Shown: piece by piece, positions 33,024-42,355 of the stretch
How positions within the stretch are numbered: the first letter of the stretch is position 1
How the letters are laid out: every line of letters begins with the position of its first letter
From: Treponema_B putidum
GTDB lineage: Bacteria > Spirochaetota > Spirochaetia > Treponematales > Treponemataceae
Assembly: GCF_007830595.1 (NCBI RefSeq)
Contig: NZ_VLLD01000014.1
Reading direction: 5' to 3' (one strand)
Length of the DNA: 64,000 bases
Made by a program: the position numbers and the translations under genes
Notes under the pieces: model-generated
Seen by the model: only the letters and a program-made list of their open reading frames with translations
Database searches by the model: none
What the model was told of the DNA's origin: nothing

Positions 33024-35276
33024 TTACTCTACTGTTACTGTTTTTAACATAGCTCCTGTTTTCCGCTCATACCACGATACGGTATCGCCGAAGTTGAGGC
33101 TTACAAAATATTTTTTTAATATAATAGCTTCTTTAGGAAACCCGTAGAAGCGGGATAATCTTCTGGCTTGTTTTGAGGAGGTATTGTAGTGAACAAGGGA
33201 GCTGTTTCCTAAGTTGGTTAAAATGTCGTTTCCCGAAATTTCCAAAAAGGCATCTACGCTTTCTTCCTTGTAGGAAAGAATCGGTTTAAAGGTGCTGTCT
33301 ATAGGATTTTTACGGTTTAAGCTGATATGCAGCAGTTCCGTCTTGGTTGAAGGATTAGTTCCTACCAAAAAGCAGGCAAGACTGTTCGGGCGCGACTCAT
33401 TTTGTTCAAGCGAAAAAGCTAAATTCCCTTCCATTGGGATGGGGCTTGTTTCTTCCGTTAATGTATTGATTATAAAAACCGGACTTTGAGTACGTCCTAT
33501 AGCACTTTTGGCAATAAGCATTGTGTTATCGTCTACTTGAACCGCATTTTGAATTCCGGGGGCAGTGTAAACGAATTCTTTTTTCCCGTTATCAAAATTA
33601 ACCAATGTAACACCGTTAAAAGATTCGACATATAAAAATAAATTTTTATAGAACGAAACCGATATAACAGTTTCTTTGGGGACGATAATATTTTTTAGTG
33701 TCTTTGTATCAAGAGAGTAATGGGATATGGGGGTGCCCTTTTTTATATCCGACCACAACAAAAAGCCGTTGTTGTAAAATTTAAATTTATTTGCTTTAAG
33801 GTCTTCGATTATCGGAACAGTTTTTTCTTCCGGAGAATTTTGAACATAGATTTTTCCGGACTTTAGGATATATAAAACATTTCCGTCGCTTGTAATATCA
33901 TCTATTTTTGAGCCGGCGTAGGTGAGCGGTTTTTCCAGATTTACTGAAGAGTTTTCGTTTAAACCTATCATGTAAATTGATCCGTCTTGCGTTCCTATTA
34001 TCATATGATTTTTAATATGGCGGGCTGCCGTTATTTTGGAATTACCCGGCACATAAAAACCGTTTGAAGAAGCGTCTCCCTGTCTTATACACCATTCATT
34101 TTTTCTTCGGGTTCTTTCAATCCAAATAGGAATCGAATCTTGAATTTTGGAAGCAAAGAGGGCATATCCCGCTTGATGCTTGGAAATTGTTTGTCCTGTA
34201 GCCGCATCTATTACATAGACATTATTGCCCTTATAACCGATTATTCTTGTGAAGTTTTTTATAAGATTCGGATTTTCAAGTTTGTTTTCGGTTCTGAATT
34301 CTTTTAGTTTTTTTTTCTTTGCTATATCGGTGTAAACAAGGCGGCCTGATTCCCCGTAAGTTACAATATTTTTTTCGGCTGACTCGGTAGCTGCCAAAGA
34401 AACTATTCCGGGAGCTTCTTGATAAATGTTTTGCACGATGCCTTTTGAATCCAATACCGTAATACCGTCGGTAGACCTATTGCCAACAAAAAGATAGGTT
34501 CCATTGGCCGACCATGAAAGAGATACAACAGAATCCGATAACCGTTTTGAAAATAATGTTTTCTTTTTTGCCCAATCCCAAAGAGAAACTTGATGAATGC
34601 TAAAACCGTTTGTTTCATAAACTGCAACGAGTTGTCCTTTAGGATGTACTGCTATTTTTTGTATGGGCATACTTGAAAGCTGCCAAGTATCCGGTTCGAA
34701 TTTCGGATAAGAGTATCTGGTAACAAAGCCGTCCTTTCCTGCTGCAAAAAATATAGGCAATGTCCCCGAATTCATTATCTCCGTAACGCCTCCTGAAAAT
34801 TTATGAACGACTTTTGCCGAGCGCAGCCTGTCTTGTTCGGGTATGGCCGCTCTTGCGCCTGAGTTACGTGAATAAAGGGCCTTGTCGTTTGCAACTGCAA
34901 GGCTCATGGCTTGAGCAAATACAAGAATATTTATTTTGGTTTCTTCCGGCTTTATCTCTGAGGTTTGAGCTTGTGGATTTGCACTTGGTGCCGGTTGAGT
35001 TTGCGGCGTTGCATTTGAATTTGTTTCCGCTTGGGCTTGCGAGGCAGGATTGGAGTTTTCTTCCGGCTGTGTTTGCGAGGCAGAGTTCGAGTTTGCTTCC
35101 GGTTGTGATTGCGAGGGAGTGCTTGAGCTTGATGTTCCGCCTCCTTGTCCGGTTCCTGCCTCCGTTTTCTGTTCTTGATTTTCGGCAACCTCGCTCCAAG
35201 GCAGATCCGTATTTTGAGCTCCTAATGAAAAACATAAAATCAAAGCAAAAAATAAACAAGCGCATTTTTTGTACAT
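33024..35276 (-). CDS. Exported beta-propeller-like protein with repeat-rich N-terminus
   Basis: 750 residues. Signal peptide ending FSLGA-Q. Residues about 50-110 are four 12-residue repeats of SQxQPExNSNxA type, low-complexity and Gln/Asn/Ser-rich. The rest has recurring four-strand units ending in short W/Y-x-S or D-x-x-T patterns (such as VVSLSWSANGTYLFVG), suggestive of WD40 or quinoprotein-like propellers. Probably periplasmic or surface-exposed. Partner unknown. It lies between the CpXC protein (3-base gap) and the solute-binding protein, so the three form one leftward unit. Confidence 0.7.
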   Translation of the reverse strand: MYKKCACLFFALILCFSLGAQNTDLPWSEVAENQEQKTEAGTGQGGGTSSSSTPSQSQPEANSNSASQTQPEENSNPASQAQAETNSNATPQTQPAPSANPQAQTSEIKPEETKINILVFAQAMSLAVANDKALYSRNSGARAAIPEQDRLRSAKVVHKFSGGVTEIMNSGTLPIFFAAGKDGFVTRYSYPKFEPDTWQLSSMPIQKIAVHPKGQLVAVYETNGFSIHQVSLWDWAKKKTLFSKRLSDSVVSLSWSANGTYLFVGNRSTDGITVLDSKGIVQNIYQEAPGIVSLAATESAEKNIVTYGESGRLVYTDIAKKKKLKEFRTENKLENPNLIKNFTRIIGYKGNNVYVIDAATGQTISKHQAGYALFASKIQDSIPIWIERTRRKNEWCIRQGDASSNGFYVPGNSKITAARHIKNHMIIGTQDGSIYMIGLNENSSVNLEKPLTYAGSKIDDITSDGNVLYILKSGKIYVQNSPEEKTVPIIEDLKANKFKFYNNGFLLWSDIKKGTPISHYSLDTKTLKNIIVPKETVISVSFYKNLFLYVESFNGVTLVNFDNGKKEFVYTAPGIQNAVQVDDNTMLIAKSAIGRTQSPVFIINTLTEETSPIPMEGNLAFSLEQNESRPNSLACFLVGTNPSTKTELLHISLNRKNPIDSTFKPILSYKEESVDAFLEISGNDILTNLGNSSLVHYNTSSKQARRLSRFYGFPKEAIILKKYFVSLNFGDTVSWYERKTGAMLKTVTVE

Positions 35277-35279
35277 AGA

Positions 35280-35939
35280 CTATAAATCCCTTCCTTCGGT
35301 AAAAATATTTTGATAGGAAAGATAGTTTCCTAGGTAGACTGCCGAAAAGACTTCGGACTTCTTTTTGTTTTTTATATCTTGACAAATTGAGTCATATAAT
35401 TTGACAGGAATTTTCATAACGGCTACTTGATCTTCTTTTAGTCCGTAAACATAAAACTCGAAGCTGCCGTCATTGTTTATCGAATGGAAAAAAATTTTTA
35501 TCTTTTTCCCTTTTATGTCTTTTCCGTTGTCCAATATAAAAAATTTTAATACTTCCATGGCATGAGGATCAAGCCCGGCTTCCACAACGGCAAGCCTTTC
35601 AGCCAATTCCGAATAGCCTATAACCGGAGTTTCATCGGCTTTTTCATATTCTATCTTTTCAGCTTTTTTTGTTTTTTCGTTTATTTCTTTTAATCCGGAA
35701 CAGCTTGATAGACAGGCTATCCTGTCGGCTTCGGGAACAAAGAGTAAAATAAGATTTTTAGAAGGCCATTCGATCCGCGTTTTTATTTCGGAACGTACGT
35801 TTCTTCCGCATTTAGGGCATTTAAAGGTTAAATATGAACCGTCGTTTATTTTTTTTAATATTTCAGGTTCTTTATCTAAATTTATTTTAGCTTTATGTTC
35901 AATTTCAAAACTTGTATCGCATGGGCAATATATTTTCAT
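35280..35939 (-). CDS. CpXC domain protein
   Basis: 219 residues from MKIYCPCD. GGAG lies 7 bases upstream and the longer frame to 35999 lacks one. The CpXC domain is recognisable: CPC at 5-7 and TFKCPKCGRNV about 40 residues later, a likely zinc-binding pair. The C-terminal half is acidic/lysine-rich and predicted cytoplasmic. The family's role is unknown. It heads the operon CpXC-propeller-binding protein. Confidence 0.82.
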   Translation of the reverse strand: MKIYCPCDTSFEIEHKAKINLDKEPEILKKINDGSYLTFKCPKCGRNVRSEIKTRIEWPSKNLILLFVPEADRIACLSSCSGLKEINEKTKKAEKIEYEKADETPVIGYSELAERLAVVEAGLDPHAMEVLKFFILDNGKDIKGKKIKIFFHSINNDGSFEFYVYGLKEDQVAVMKIPVKLYDSICQDIKNKKKSEVFSAVYLGNYLSYQNIFTEGRDL

Positions 35940-36056
35940 AATAAACTCCAATATTCTTATATTATAACATATTTTAGAGAAAAATGTAAGAGCTCGCAAA
36001 AATGCCTATAAAACACCGCTTGCATATATCTTCAATTTGTGGCATTATGTAAGCCT

Positions 36057-38108
36057 ATGAAAATCTGTTATTGCGGTAAAAGAGCTTTAAAGCTTGCTTT
36101 TGTTTTGTTGATTATTATGCTCCCGCTTTACGCCCAAGATGTTTTTTTAGCAGGAAACGGCGAGGGCTTGTTTAAGATAGAAAATTTTAAAACAAAAAAA
36201 ATATGGAGTGATTCTTCTGTTTTAAAAATATGTAAGACCGGAAACCAGTGGCTTTTTTTAACGGACAAAGGCCTTGCGGCAAGTAAAGATTTAAAAGACT
36301 TTTATTATCTAAATGAGAAGCTTCCAAAAAAAATAATTAAAAATATAGATAAAAACGGAAACAAAACTTTTATAGAAAAAATTCCTCAACTAAAAGATTT
36401 GGAAGTTCACCCCTTTAACCCTAATATCTTTGTTACGGCAACTTCAAGCAATGTTTTTTTGACGAGGGATTCAGGGAAAACATGGGAAGACCTCGGGGCG
36501 AATCATTCTGTAAACGGAATAAAGGCTGTCTGCGTTTTGGATATGCCTAATTCAAGAGGTGAAAAAGTTTTGACGGTTTTTGTCTCGCATTCGATAGCCG
36601 GTGTTTCATGGAAACAGCCTGATGTTAATTCAAAAGTATGGAATGAATTAAACAACGGTTTAAAAAAAGGACCTGAGGGTGTTGAAGAGGTTTCGGATAT
36701 TGTGTTTGATCAAACTTCAAAAAGTGTTCAAGTTTATTGTGTTCAAACTTTTTCAGGAATAATTTATAAACTTGATTGGAGCAGAAAAATATTTACATCA
36801 TTAAACAAAAAAGAAAAAGAACTTGTTTGTGCGGATAGTCTTAATATTATCGATAATACTGTGTTTGGAGTTATAGAAGGAGATATACTGCAAAGCAATT
36901 TACTTATGCCGAAAACTCAAATTTATATTTATAAAAATTTATTTAAACCTTATGATAAAATTAAAAACTATCTTAAAAAATCAAATTATCTATGTGCTTT
37001 TGTGCCCAATACTTTAACCATGCTTAGCGGTAACTTATCCTTATCGGAACTTTGGTTATTACATGATAAACAAAATCAAATCAATCCTTATGCAAAGAAA
37101 GCGGATGGAAAAAAAGGTATTTATACGCCTACTCATCAGATGAGCGATGAAAAATCTTTTGAAAACCATCTTAAAACAATCAAAGATAATAAGCTCAATG
37201 CCCTTGTAATCGATATGAAAGATGAAGCAGGCTTTGTCCGTTATGAAAGTAAAAACGAAGATATAAAAAAATATAACGGTATAAAATATACTCTCGATAT
37301 TGAAAAATTTATAAAAAAAGCAAAAGCGGAAAAGATTTATCTTATTGCCCGAATTGTCGTATTTAAAGATAAAAATTTATATAGATATAATAACGGACAG
37401 TATGCCGTTCAGGATAAAGAAACCGGAAAGCCTTGGCAGGGCTATAATCTTTATAACGGAGAAAAAGAAATTATACAGGAGCATTGGGTCGATCCTTATA
37501 ACGAAGCCGTTTGGAAATACAATGTAGATATAGCCGAAGAACTTTGCTCTCTCGGCTTTGACGAAATTCAATTCGACTATATTCGTTTTCCTACCGACGG
37601 CTTAAACCTTGCAGACATCCGATACCCTGCAAAAGAAAACGGCATGGACAAGGTCAGTGCCCTTATGTCTTTTCTGGCCTACTCACGCGAAAGAATCAAG
37701 GCTCCTATTTCTATAGATATTTACGGAGCAAACGGCTGGTACCGCACGGGAGCCCGCACGGGGCAGGAGGTAGAACTTCTTGCAGAATATGTGGATGTTA
37801 TCTGCCCGATGTTTTATCCCAGTCATTTTTCTCAAAGTTTTTTGGCCTACAATCCTGCCGAAGAAAGGCCTTATCGAATTTATCATCAAGGTTCATATAG
37901 AAACAAATTGATGGCACGCAACAAGGTAATTGTACGCCCTTGGGCTCAAGCCTTTTTTATTCCGGTTTCTTACGATAAAAAATACTATGACGAAAATTAT
38001 GTAAAACGCCAAATTTTAGGAATTAAGGATTCCATAGATGAGGGCTATATTTATTGGAATAATTCCGGCAGATATTTGGATCTGCGTCCTGACGGGGAGG
38101 GCTTATAA
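36057..38108 (+). CDS. Exported glycosidase-like protein (DUF4015)
   Basis: 683 residues from ATG 36057. A signal segment LAFVLLIIMLPLYAQ is present. Residues about 40-310 look like sortilin/BNR-type propeller units (VFLTRDSGKTWEDLG). The C-terminal half matches the putative glycosyl hydrolase domain DUF4015, with GIYTPTHQMS, LNALVIDMKDEAG, the acidic motif GFDEIQFDYIRFPTDG and VDVICPMFYPSHF. It probably acts on cell-wall or surface glycans; activity is unproven. TTGCAT-N17-CATTAT ends 8 bases before the ATG and there is no ribosome site. PAP2 and mnmE follow with overlaps. Confidence 0.85.
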   Translation: MKICYCGKRALKLAFVLLIIMLPLYAQDVFLAGNGEGLFKIENFKTKKIWSDSSVLKICKTGNQWLFLTDKGLAASKDLKDFYYLNEKLPKKIIKNIDKNGNKTFIEKIPQLKDLEVHPFNPNIFVTATSSNVFLTRDSGKTWEDLGANHSVNGIKAVCVLDMPNSRGEKVLTVFVSHSIAGVSWKQPDVNSKVWNELNNGLKKGPEGVEEVSDIVFDQTSKSVQVYCVQTFSGIIYKLDWSRKIFTSLNKKEKELVCADSLNIIDNTVFGVIEGDILQSNLLMPKTQIYIYKNLFKPYDKIKNYLKKSNYLCAFVPNTLTMLSGNLSLSELWLLHDKQNQINPYAKKADGKKGIYTPTHQMSDEKSFENHLKTIKDNKLNALVIDMKDEAGFVRYESKNEDIKKYNGIKYTLDIEKFIKKAKAEKIYLIARIVVFKDKNLYRYNNGQYAVQDKETGKPWQGYNLYNGEKEIIQEHWVDPYNEAVWKYNVDIAEELCSLGFDEIQFDYIRFPTDGLNLADIRYPAKENGMDKVSALMSFLAYSRERIKAPISIDIYGANGWYRTGARTGQEVELLAEYVDVICPMFYPSHFSQSFLAYNPAEERPYRIYHQGSYRNKLMARNKVIVRPWAQAFFIPVSYDKKYYDENYVKRQILGIKDSIDEGYIYWNNSGRYLDLRPDGEGL

Positions 38109-39148
38109 TGACGGAACTTACGGCAGCTTCAAAAGAACTTCATTTTATTCACCAATGGGGAATAGAAGTAATCAGGGCTGTACAAAATTTTTCAAGTCCT
38201 TTTCTTAACGAGGTAATGAAAATTTTTACTGAAGCTTCCACTTACGGATTTGTAGTTTTTATTATAGGTCTGTATCTTTGGTGTATAGATTATAAAAAGG
38301 GGCTTCATCTTGCCTATGCCGCTGCTTTTACATCGGGACTCAACGGTGGGATTAAGCGTATTTTTAAAATTCCCCGTCCCTTTGCTCATGCACCCGAAAT
38401 TATGCTTAAGAGCATAGGCGGTTTTTCAACGCCTTCGGGACATTCTTCGATAAGCGCTTTTATCTATCCGGCTGTTTTGTTTTATAAGCCTTTTGGAGAA
38501 AATCTCTCAAAAGATTCTCAACAGGTAAAGCATCAAAAAAGCGGTACTGCTTCGGTTAAGCTAAAAATCGCAGCTGCAATTATTCTCCCGCTCTTGGTAG
38601 GTTTTTCACGGGTTTATCTCGGTGTGCATTATCCGACCGATGTCTTATTAGGCTGGGGGCTTGGTTTGGTAATATTTTTAGGGCTTATGTTTTTTCTTCC
38701 CGCAATGGAAGCAAAACCTTCCAGTTTAAATAGGACGGATGAGAGCGATGCCCAAAATATTAAACTCAAAAAAACTGAATCAATAAGATTTACCATTGCA
38801 GCTCTTTTTTCATTTATACTCATTTTAATTTCAAAGGAAAAGGTTCAAGAAGCCGGCACAATCCTTGGGCTGGCTTTTGGGAATATCCGTATCCTTGAAA
38901 ATTCAAAATATAGCTTTGACGCTTCTTCGGGAACTTCGGTTCAAAAAATTTTACGTTTTATAGTCGGTTCTGTTCTTTCATGTATTCCGATTGTAATTTT
39001 TTATATTTTAAAAATAGATTCAAGTTATGCTCAATACAGGCTCTATCGATTTTTGGAATTTTTTGCAGTCGGCCTTATTGCCTCAGGTCTTGCACCGATA
39101 ATATTTTGCCGCTTAAAAATTTCGGGAGAAAATAATGCAGATAGGTAA
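38108..39148 (+). CDS. PAP2 superfamily membrane phosphatase
   Basis: 346 residues. Its ATG overlaps the preceding stop (TAATG). The three phosphatase motifs are present: KRIFKIPRP (near 90), PSGHSS (near 110) and SRVYLGVHYPTDV (near 165), within several membrane helices. Likely substrate is a lipid phosphate such as undecaprenyl pyrophosphate or phosphatidic acid. The C-terminal third adds extra membrane helices not needed for the core. Translation is coupled with its neighbours on both sides. Confidence 0.9.
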   Translation: MTELTAASKELHFIHQWGIEVIRAVQNFSSPFLNEVMKIFTEASTYGFVVFIIGLYLWCIDYKKGLHLAYAAAFTSGLNGGIKRIFKIPRPFAHAPEIMLKSIGGFSTPSGHSSISAFIYPAVLFYKPFGENLSKDSQQVKHQKSGTASVKLKIAAAIILPLLVGFSRVYLGVHYPTDVLLGWGLGLVIFLGLMFFLPAMEAKPSSLNRTDESDAQNIKLKKTESIRFTIAALFSFILILISKEKVQEAGTILGLAFGNIRILENSKYSFDASSGTSVQKILRFIVGSVLSCIPIVIFYILKIDSSYAQYRLYRFLEFFAVGLIASGLAPIIFCRLKISGENNADR

Positions 39149-40553
39149 ATATGCCTTAGACGATCCGATAGCCGCAATAGCAACGGCTTTAAGCCCGGCA
39201 GCCCTAGGAATTGTCCGCACTTCGGGGAAGGGGGCAATAGACCTTGCTTCCGTAATATTTTCAAGACCTCAAAAACTAACAGAAGCTAAAGGCAACACTA
39301 TCTTGCATGGCTGGGTTTTAGATCCCGAATCAAAAAAAGAAGTTGATGAGGTTATGGCCTGCGTTTACAGGGAACCGAAAAGTTTTACAGGAGAAGATTC
39401 CGTCGAATTTATCTGTCATGGAGGAACCGCCGTAGTTTTAAAAATTTACCGCCTTCTAATTGAGAACGGTTTTAGGGCGGCCGAGGGCGGGGAGTTTACC
39501 TTCCGTGCCTTTGCCAACGGAAAGGCCGACTTAACGCGGGCTGAGGCTGTAAACGAAATCATCAATTCAAAAACCGATATAAATATTGAACTTGCTGCAG
39601 GCCGCCTATCGGGGAATCTTTTTTCAGGTATAGGAGAAATAAAGAAAGAGCTTATTGCAGCTATTGCGGCGGCCGATGTCGAAATAGAATACCCTGAAGA
39701 CGAGGAAACAACCGGCGGGGCATTTTCCCCCGATTTGATTTTACGGATTATCGAACCTCTAAAAAAATTAGCCGATTCATGGGCAGCGGAAAAAATCTTT
39801 ATTCAAGGAGCTAAGGTTGTCCTTGCGGGGAGAACCAATGCAGGGAAGTCCTCCCTCTTTAATGCTCTCCTAAAAGAAGATAGAGCCATAGTTTCGGATA
39901 TTCATGGAACAACAAGGGATTGGCTTGAAGCCTCCCTAAATTTTAACGGTATCCCTGTAAGCCTTTACGACACTGCCGGAATACGCTATACTAAGGATTC
40001 AATAGAGGCTATAGGTGTCGAGCGGAGCTTGGAGATGAGCCGGAACGCAGACCTCATCCTCTACCTTTGTGACCCAAAGGATATCCTGTCCGCAGGTAGT
40101 TTAAACAAGGATGATTCCGAATTTATAAAAAATGCAAAGGCTCCGGTAATTACGGTTATCACAAAAGAGGACCTAATCGATACCGAGTCAAAAGAAAAAA
40201 TAAAAGAAATCTTAAAAGCCGAAAAAATTAAATATCCCATAATAATTTCATCAAAGGCTTCTAACGGGATTAAGGCTTTATCTGAAAAGGCCTATGCTCT
40301 TCTCGCAAAAAATACCGGCAGTTCAGACTTTTCTAAAACGGCCTCCCTCGGAAGTGAGAGGCAGAGGGAGGCCGTGCAAAAGGCCTTGGATGTGCTTAAA
40401 ACGGCCTATCAAAATGCCGTTGAAGGTTTTCCCCTAGACCTAATTGTAGAAGACCTTGAAGAGGCTTTAAGCTTTTTGGGTGAAATTACCGGAGAGGTAC
40501 GCTCCGACGATATCCTAGATAAGGTATTTTCGGGCTTTTGTGTCGGAAAGTAA
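39135..40553 (+). CDS. mnmE: tRNA modification GTPase MnmE
   Basis: 472 residues, normal length. An N-terminal folate-binding domain (DPIAAIATALSPAALGIVR) is followed by G1 GRTNAGKSS (232-239), the switch segment DIHGTTRD and DTAG. The C-terminal Cys motif FCVGK is complete. Together with MnmG it modifies U34 of tRNAs. The start overlaps the PAP2 gene by 14 bases. Confidence 0.97.
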   Translation: MQIGKYALDDPIAAIATALSPAALGIVRTSGKGAIDLASVIFSRPQKLTEAKGNTILHGWVLDPESKKEVDEVMACVYREPKSFTGEDSVEFICHGGTAVVLKIYRLLIENGFRAAEGGEFTFRAFANGKADLTRAEAVNEIINSKTDINIELAAGRLSGNLFSGIGEIKKELIAAIAAADVEIEYPEDEETTGGAFSPDLILRIIEPLKKLADSWAAEKIFIQGAKVVLAGRTNAGKSSLFNALLKEDRAIVSDIHGTTRDWLEASLNFNGIPVSLYDTAGIRYTKDSIEAIGVERSLEMSRNADLILYLCDPKDILSAGSLNKDDSEFIKNAKAPVITVITKEDLIDTESKEKIKEILKAEKIKYPIIISSKASNGIKALSEKAYALLAKNTGSSDFSKTASLGSERQREAVQKALDVLKTAYQNAVEGFPLDLIVEDLEEALSFLGEITGEVRSDDILDKVFSGFCVGK

Positions 40554-40576
40554 ATTCTATAGCGGCAATGCTTTTA

Positions 40577-40605
40577 TTGTCAATTTCTTATTTTTCTGTT
40601 ATACT
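40577..40605 (+). promoter_or_regulatory. Promoter of the AAA/PD-(D/E)XK gene
   Basis: TTGTCA (40577-40582), 17 bases, TATACT (40600-40605) with extended TGT. The predicted start coincides with ATG 40612. Confidence 0.65.
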
Positions 40606-40611
40606 ATGTTT

Positions 40612-42222
40612 ATGAGTACGATTAGAAAAATGCCGATAGGCGTTCAAAGTTTTGAAAAACTTATAACAAACGGTTTTTTTTATGTTGATAAGACCGAATA
40701 TATATGGAATTTGGTTAAAAATCCGGCTCCATATTTTTTAAGCCGTCCGCGCCGTTTCGGGAAAAGCCTTTTGCTTTCTACATTAAAGGCCTACTTTCTC
40801 GGGCAAAAAGAACTCTTTAAAGGCTTGAAAATCGAAAAATTTGAAGAAGCCGAAAAAGAAAATCGTGGAATTTGGCAGGAATATCCCGTGCTCTATTTGG
40901 ATTTTAATCTTTCAAAATACGAAACAAGGGAGGATTTGGAAAGCCTTTTAAACAATCATCTTTGCAGATGGGAAGAGCTTTACGGTAGTAAGGATTCCGA
41001 AAATACTCTTACAGAACGCTTTTTCGGAGTGATAAGCCGCTCTTATGAAAAAACCGGCAGGCAAGCTGTTATTCTCATCGATGAATATGATAAGCCCCTT
41101 CTTCAAACGATGTGGAAAGATGAGGCCTTAAACGAAACCTACCGCACAATCCTTAAAGGCTTTTTCGGAGTTATAAAAAGTGCAGACCAGTACCTCCGCT
41201 TTGCATTTTTAACCGGAGTTACAAAATTCAGCAAGATCAGCATATTCAGCGATTTAAACAACTTAAGGGATTTGAGTTTATTGTCGGATTATTCGGCTAT
41301 CTGCGGTATCTCGCAAGAAGAACTTGAAGCCGATTTTAAACCTGAAATTAAAAATCTTGCAGAAAAAAATAACTTGACTTATGATGAAGCTCTTGCAAAA
41401 TTAAAGCAGAGATATGATGGCTATAAATTCTCTGAAACCGGAACGAATATGTATAATCCATTCAGCTTGCTAAATGTTTTTGCTGACGGAAGAATGCGTG
41501 ACTACTGGTTTGCGACAGGTACTCCGACCTTTTTGGTAGAATACTTAAAAAAGGCTTATTACAATATTCCCGACCTTGACGGAAATATTCAGCTTGATGA
41601 GCAGGGTCTTAATGAGTATAGAGCTGATCCTATTCTCCCTCTGCCAATATTGTTTCAATCCGGATATTTGACAATCAAAGACTATAATGACTTTGCGGGT
41701 CTTTACCGTTTGGGATTTCCTAACGATGAGGTGCGTTACGGTTTTTTACATAACCTTATGCCCGCCTACACTTCGATAAGGGCTGACAAAACAGGGCTTT
41801 CGATTTGGGAATTCTACGAGCAGATTGAGGCGGGAGATGTAGACGGGTTTATGCAAAAGATGAAGGGAATAATATCGGGCATTCCTTATGATAACTTAAC
41901 CGAAAAAGATTTAGTCTTACGTGAACAAAATTATCAGACAGCGGTTTATCTTGTGTTTGCTCTTATGAATCAGTTTGTGCACACTGAAGTTCATTGTGCA
42001 ACCGGACGGGCCGACTGCATTGTTGAATTTAAAGATAAAGTTTATATTTTTGAATTTAAGCTTACCTCAAATGAAACGCCGGAGAATGCCGTAAAACAAA
42101 TCAAAGAGAAAGGCTATGCAGACAAGTACTCGGGAAGAGGTAAAAAAATAATTGCAATCGGTTCTAGTTTTGACGAAGAAAAACGGACTATCAAGGACTG
42201 GAAGACTGAGGCTATAATTTAA
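40612..42222 (+). CDS. AAA-ATPase-like protein with PD-(D/E)XK nuclease domain
   Basis: 536 residues from MSTIRKMPIGVQSF; the frame extends to 40540 but that part overlaps mnmE and the promoter. The N-terminal AAA-ATPase-like domain shows YVDKTEYI, SRPRRFGKSLLLSTL (the P-loop equivalent) and the Walker B-like AVILIDEYDKPLL. The C-terminal domain carries a PD-(D/E)XK site: GRADCIVEF and YIFEFKL. This two-domain family (DUF1703-type) is greatly expanded in oral bacteria; its function is unknown, with defence or mobile-element roles suggested. A close paralogue is at 62991. Confidence 0.88.
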   Translation: MSTIRKMPIGVQSFEKLITNGFFYVDKTEYIWNLVKNPAPYFLSRPRRFGKSLLLSTLKAYFLGQKELFKGLKIEKFEEAEKENRGIWQEYPVLYLDFNLSKYETREDLESLLNNHLCRWEELYGSKDSENTLTERFFGVISRSYEKTGRQAVILIDEYDKPLLQTMWKDEALNETYRTILKGFFGVIKSADQYLRFAFLTGVTKFSKISIFSDLNNLRDLSLLSDYSAICGISQEELEADFKPEIKNLAEKNNLTYDEALAKLKQRYDGYKFSETGTNMYNPFSLLNVFADGRMRDYWFATGTPTFLVEYLKKAYYNIPDLDGNIQLDEQGLNEYRADPILPLPILFQSGYLTIKDYNDFAGLYRLGFPNDEVRYGFLHNLMPAYTSIRADKTGLSIWEFYEQIEAGDVDGFMQKMKGIISGIPYDNLTEKDLVLREQNYQTAVYLVFALMNQFVHTEVHCATGRADCIVEFKDKVYIFEFKLTSNETPENAVKQIKEKGYADKYSGRGKKIIAIGSSFDEEKRTIKDWKTEAII

Positions 42223-42355
42223 GTGCGGCAATTACTTCATACTCAATTTTTAGGTCAACGTTTTACGCCTACTTGAAGTCTTTTCAAATTGAATGTATAG
42301 TAATTATTAATATATTGAGTATGCTTCCCAATAAATTTTTATCGTGAGAGAGAGT

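Noticed and set aside
42231..42327. Imperfect inverted repeat upstream of the Mrp-type gene as a riboswitch
   Set aside because: The arms (AATTAC-TTCATACTCAATT and AAATTGAATGTATAGTAATT) pair only with gaps and no known riboswitch core could be recognised.
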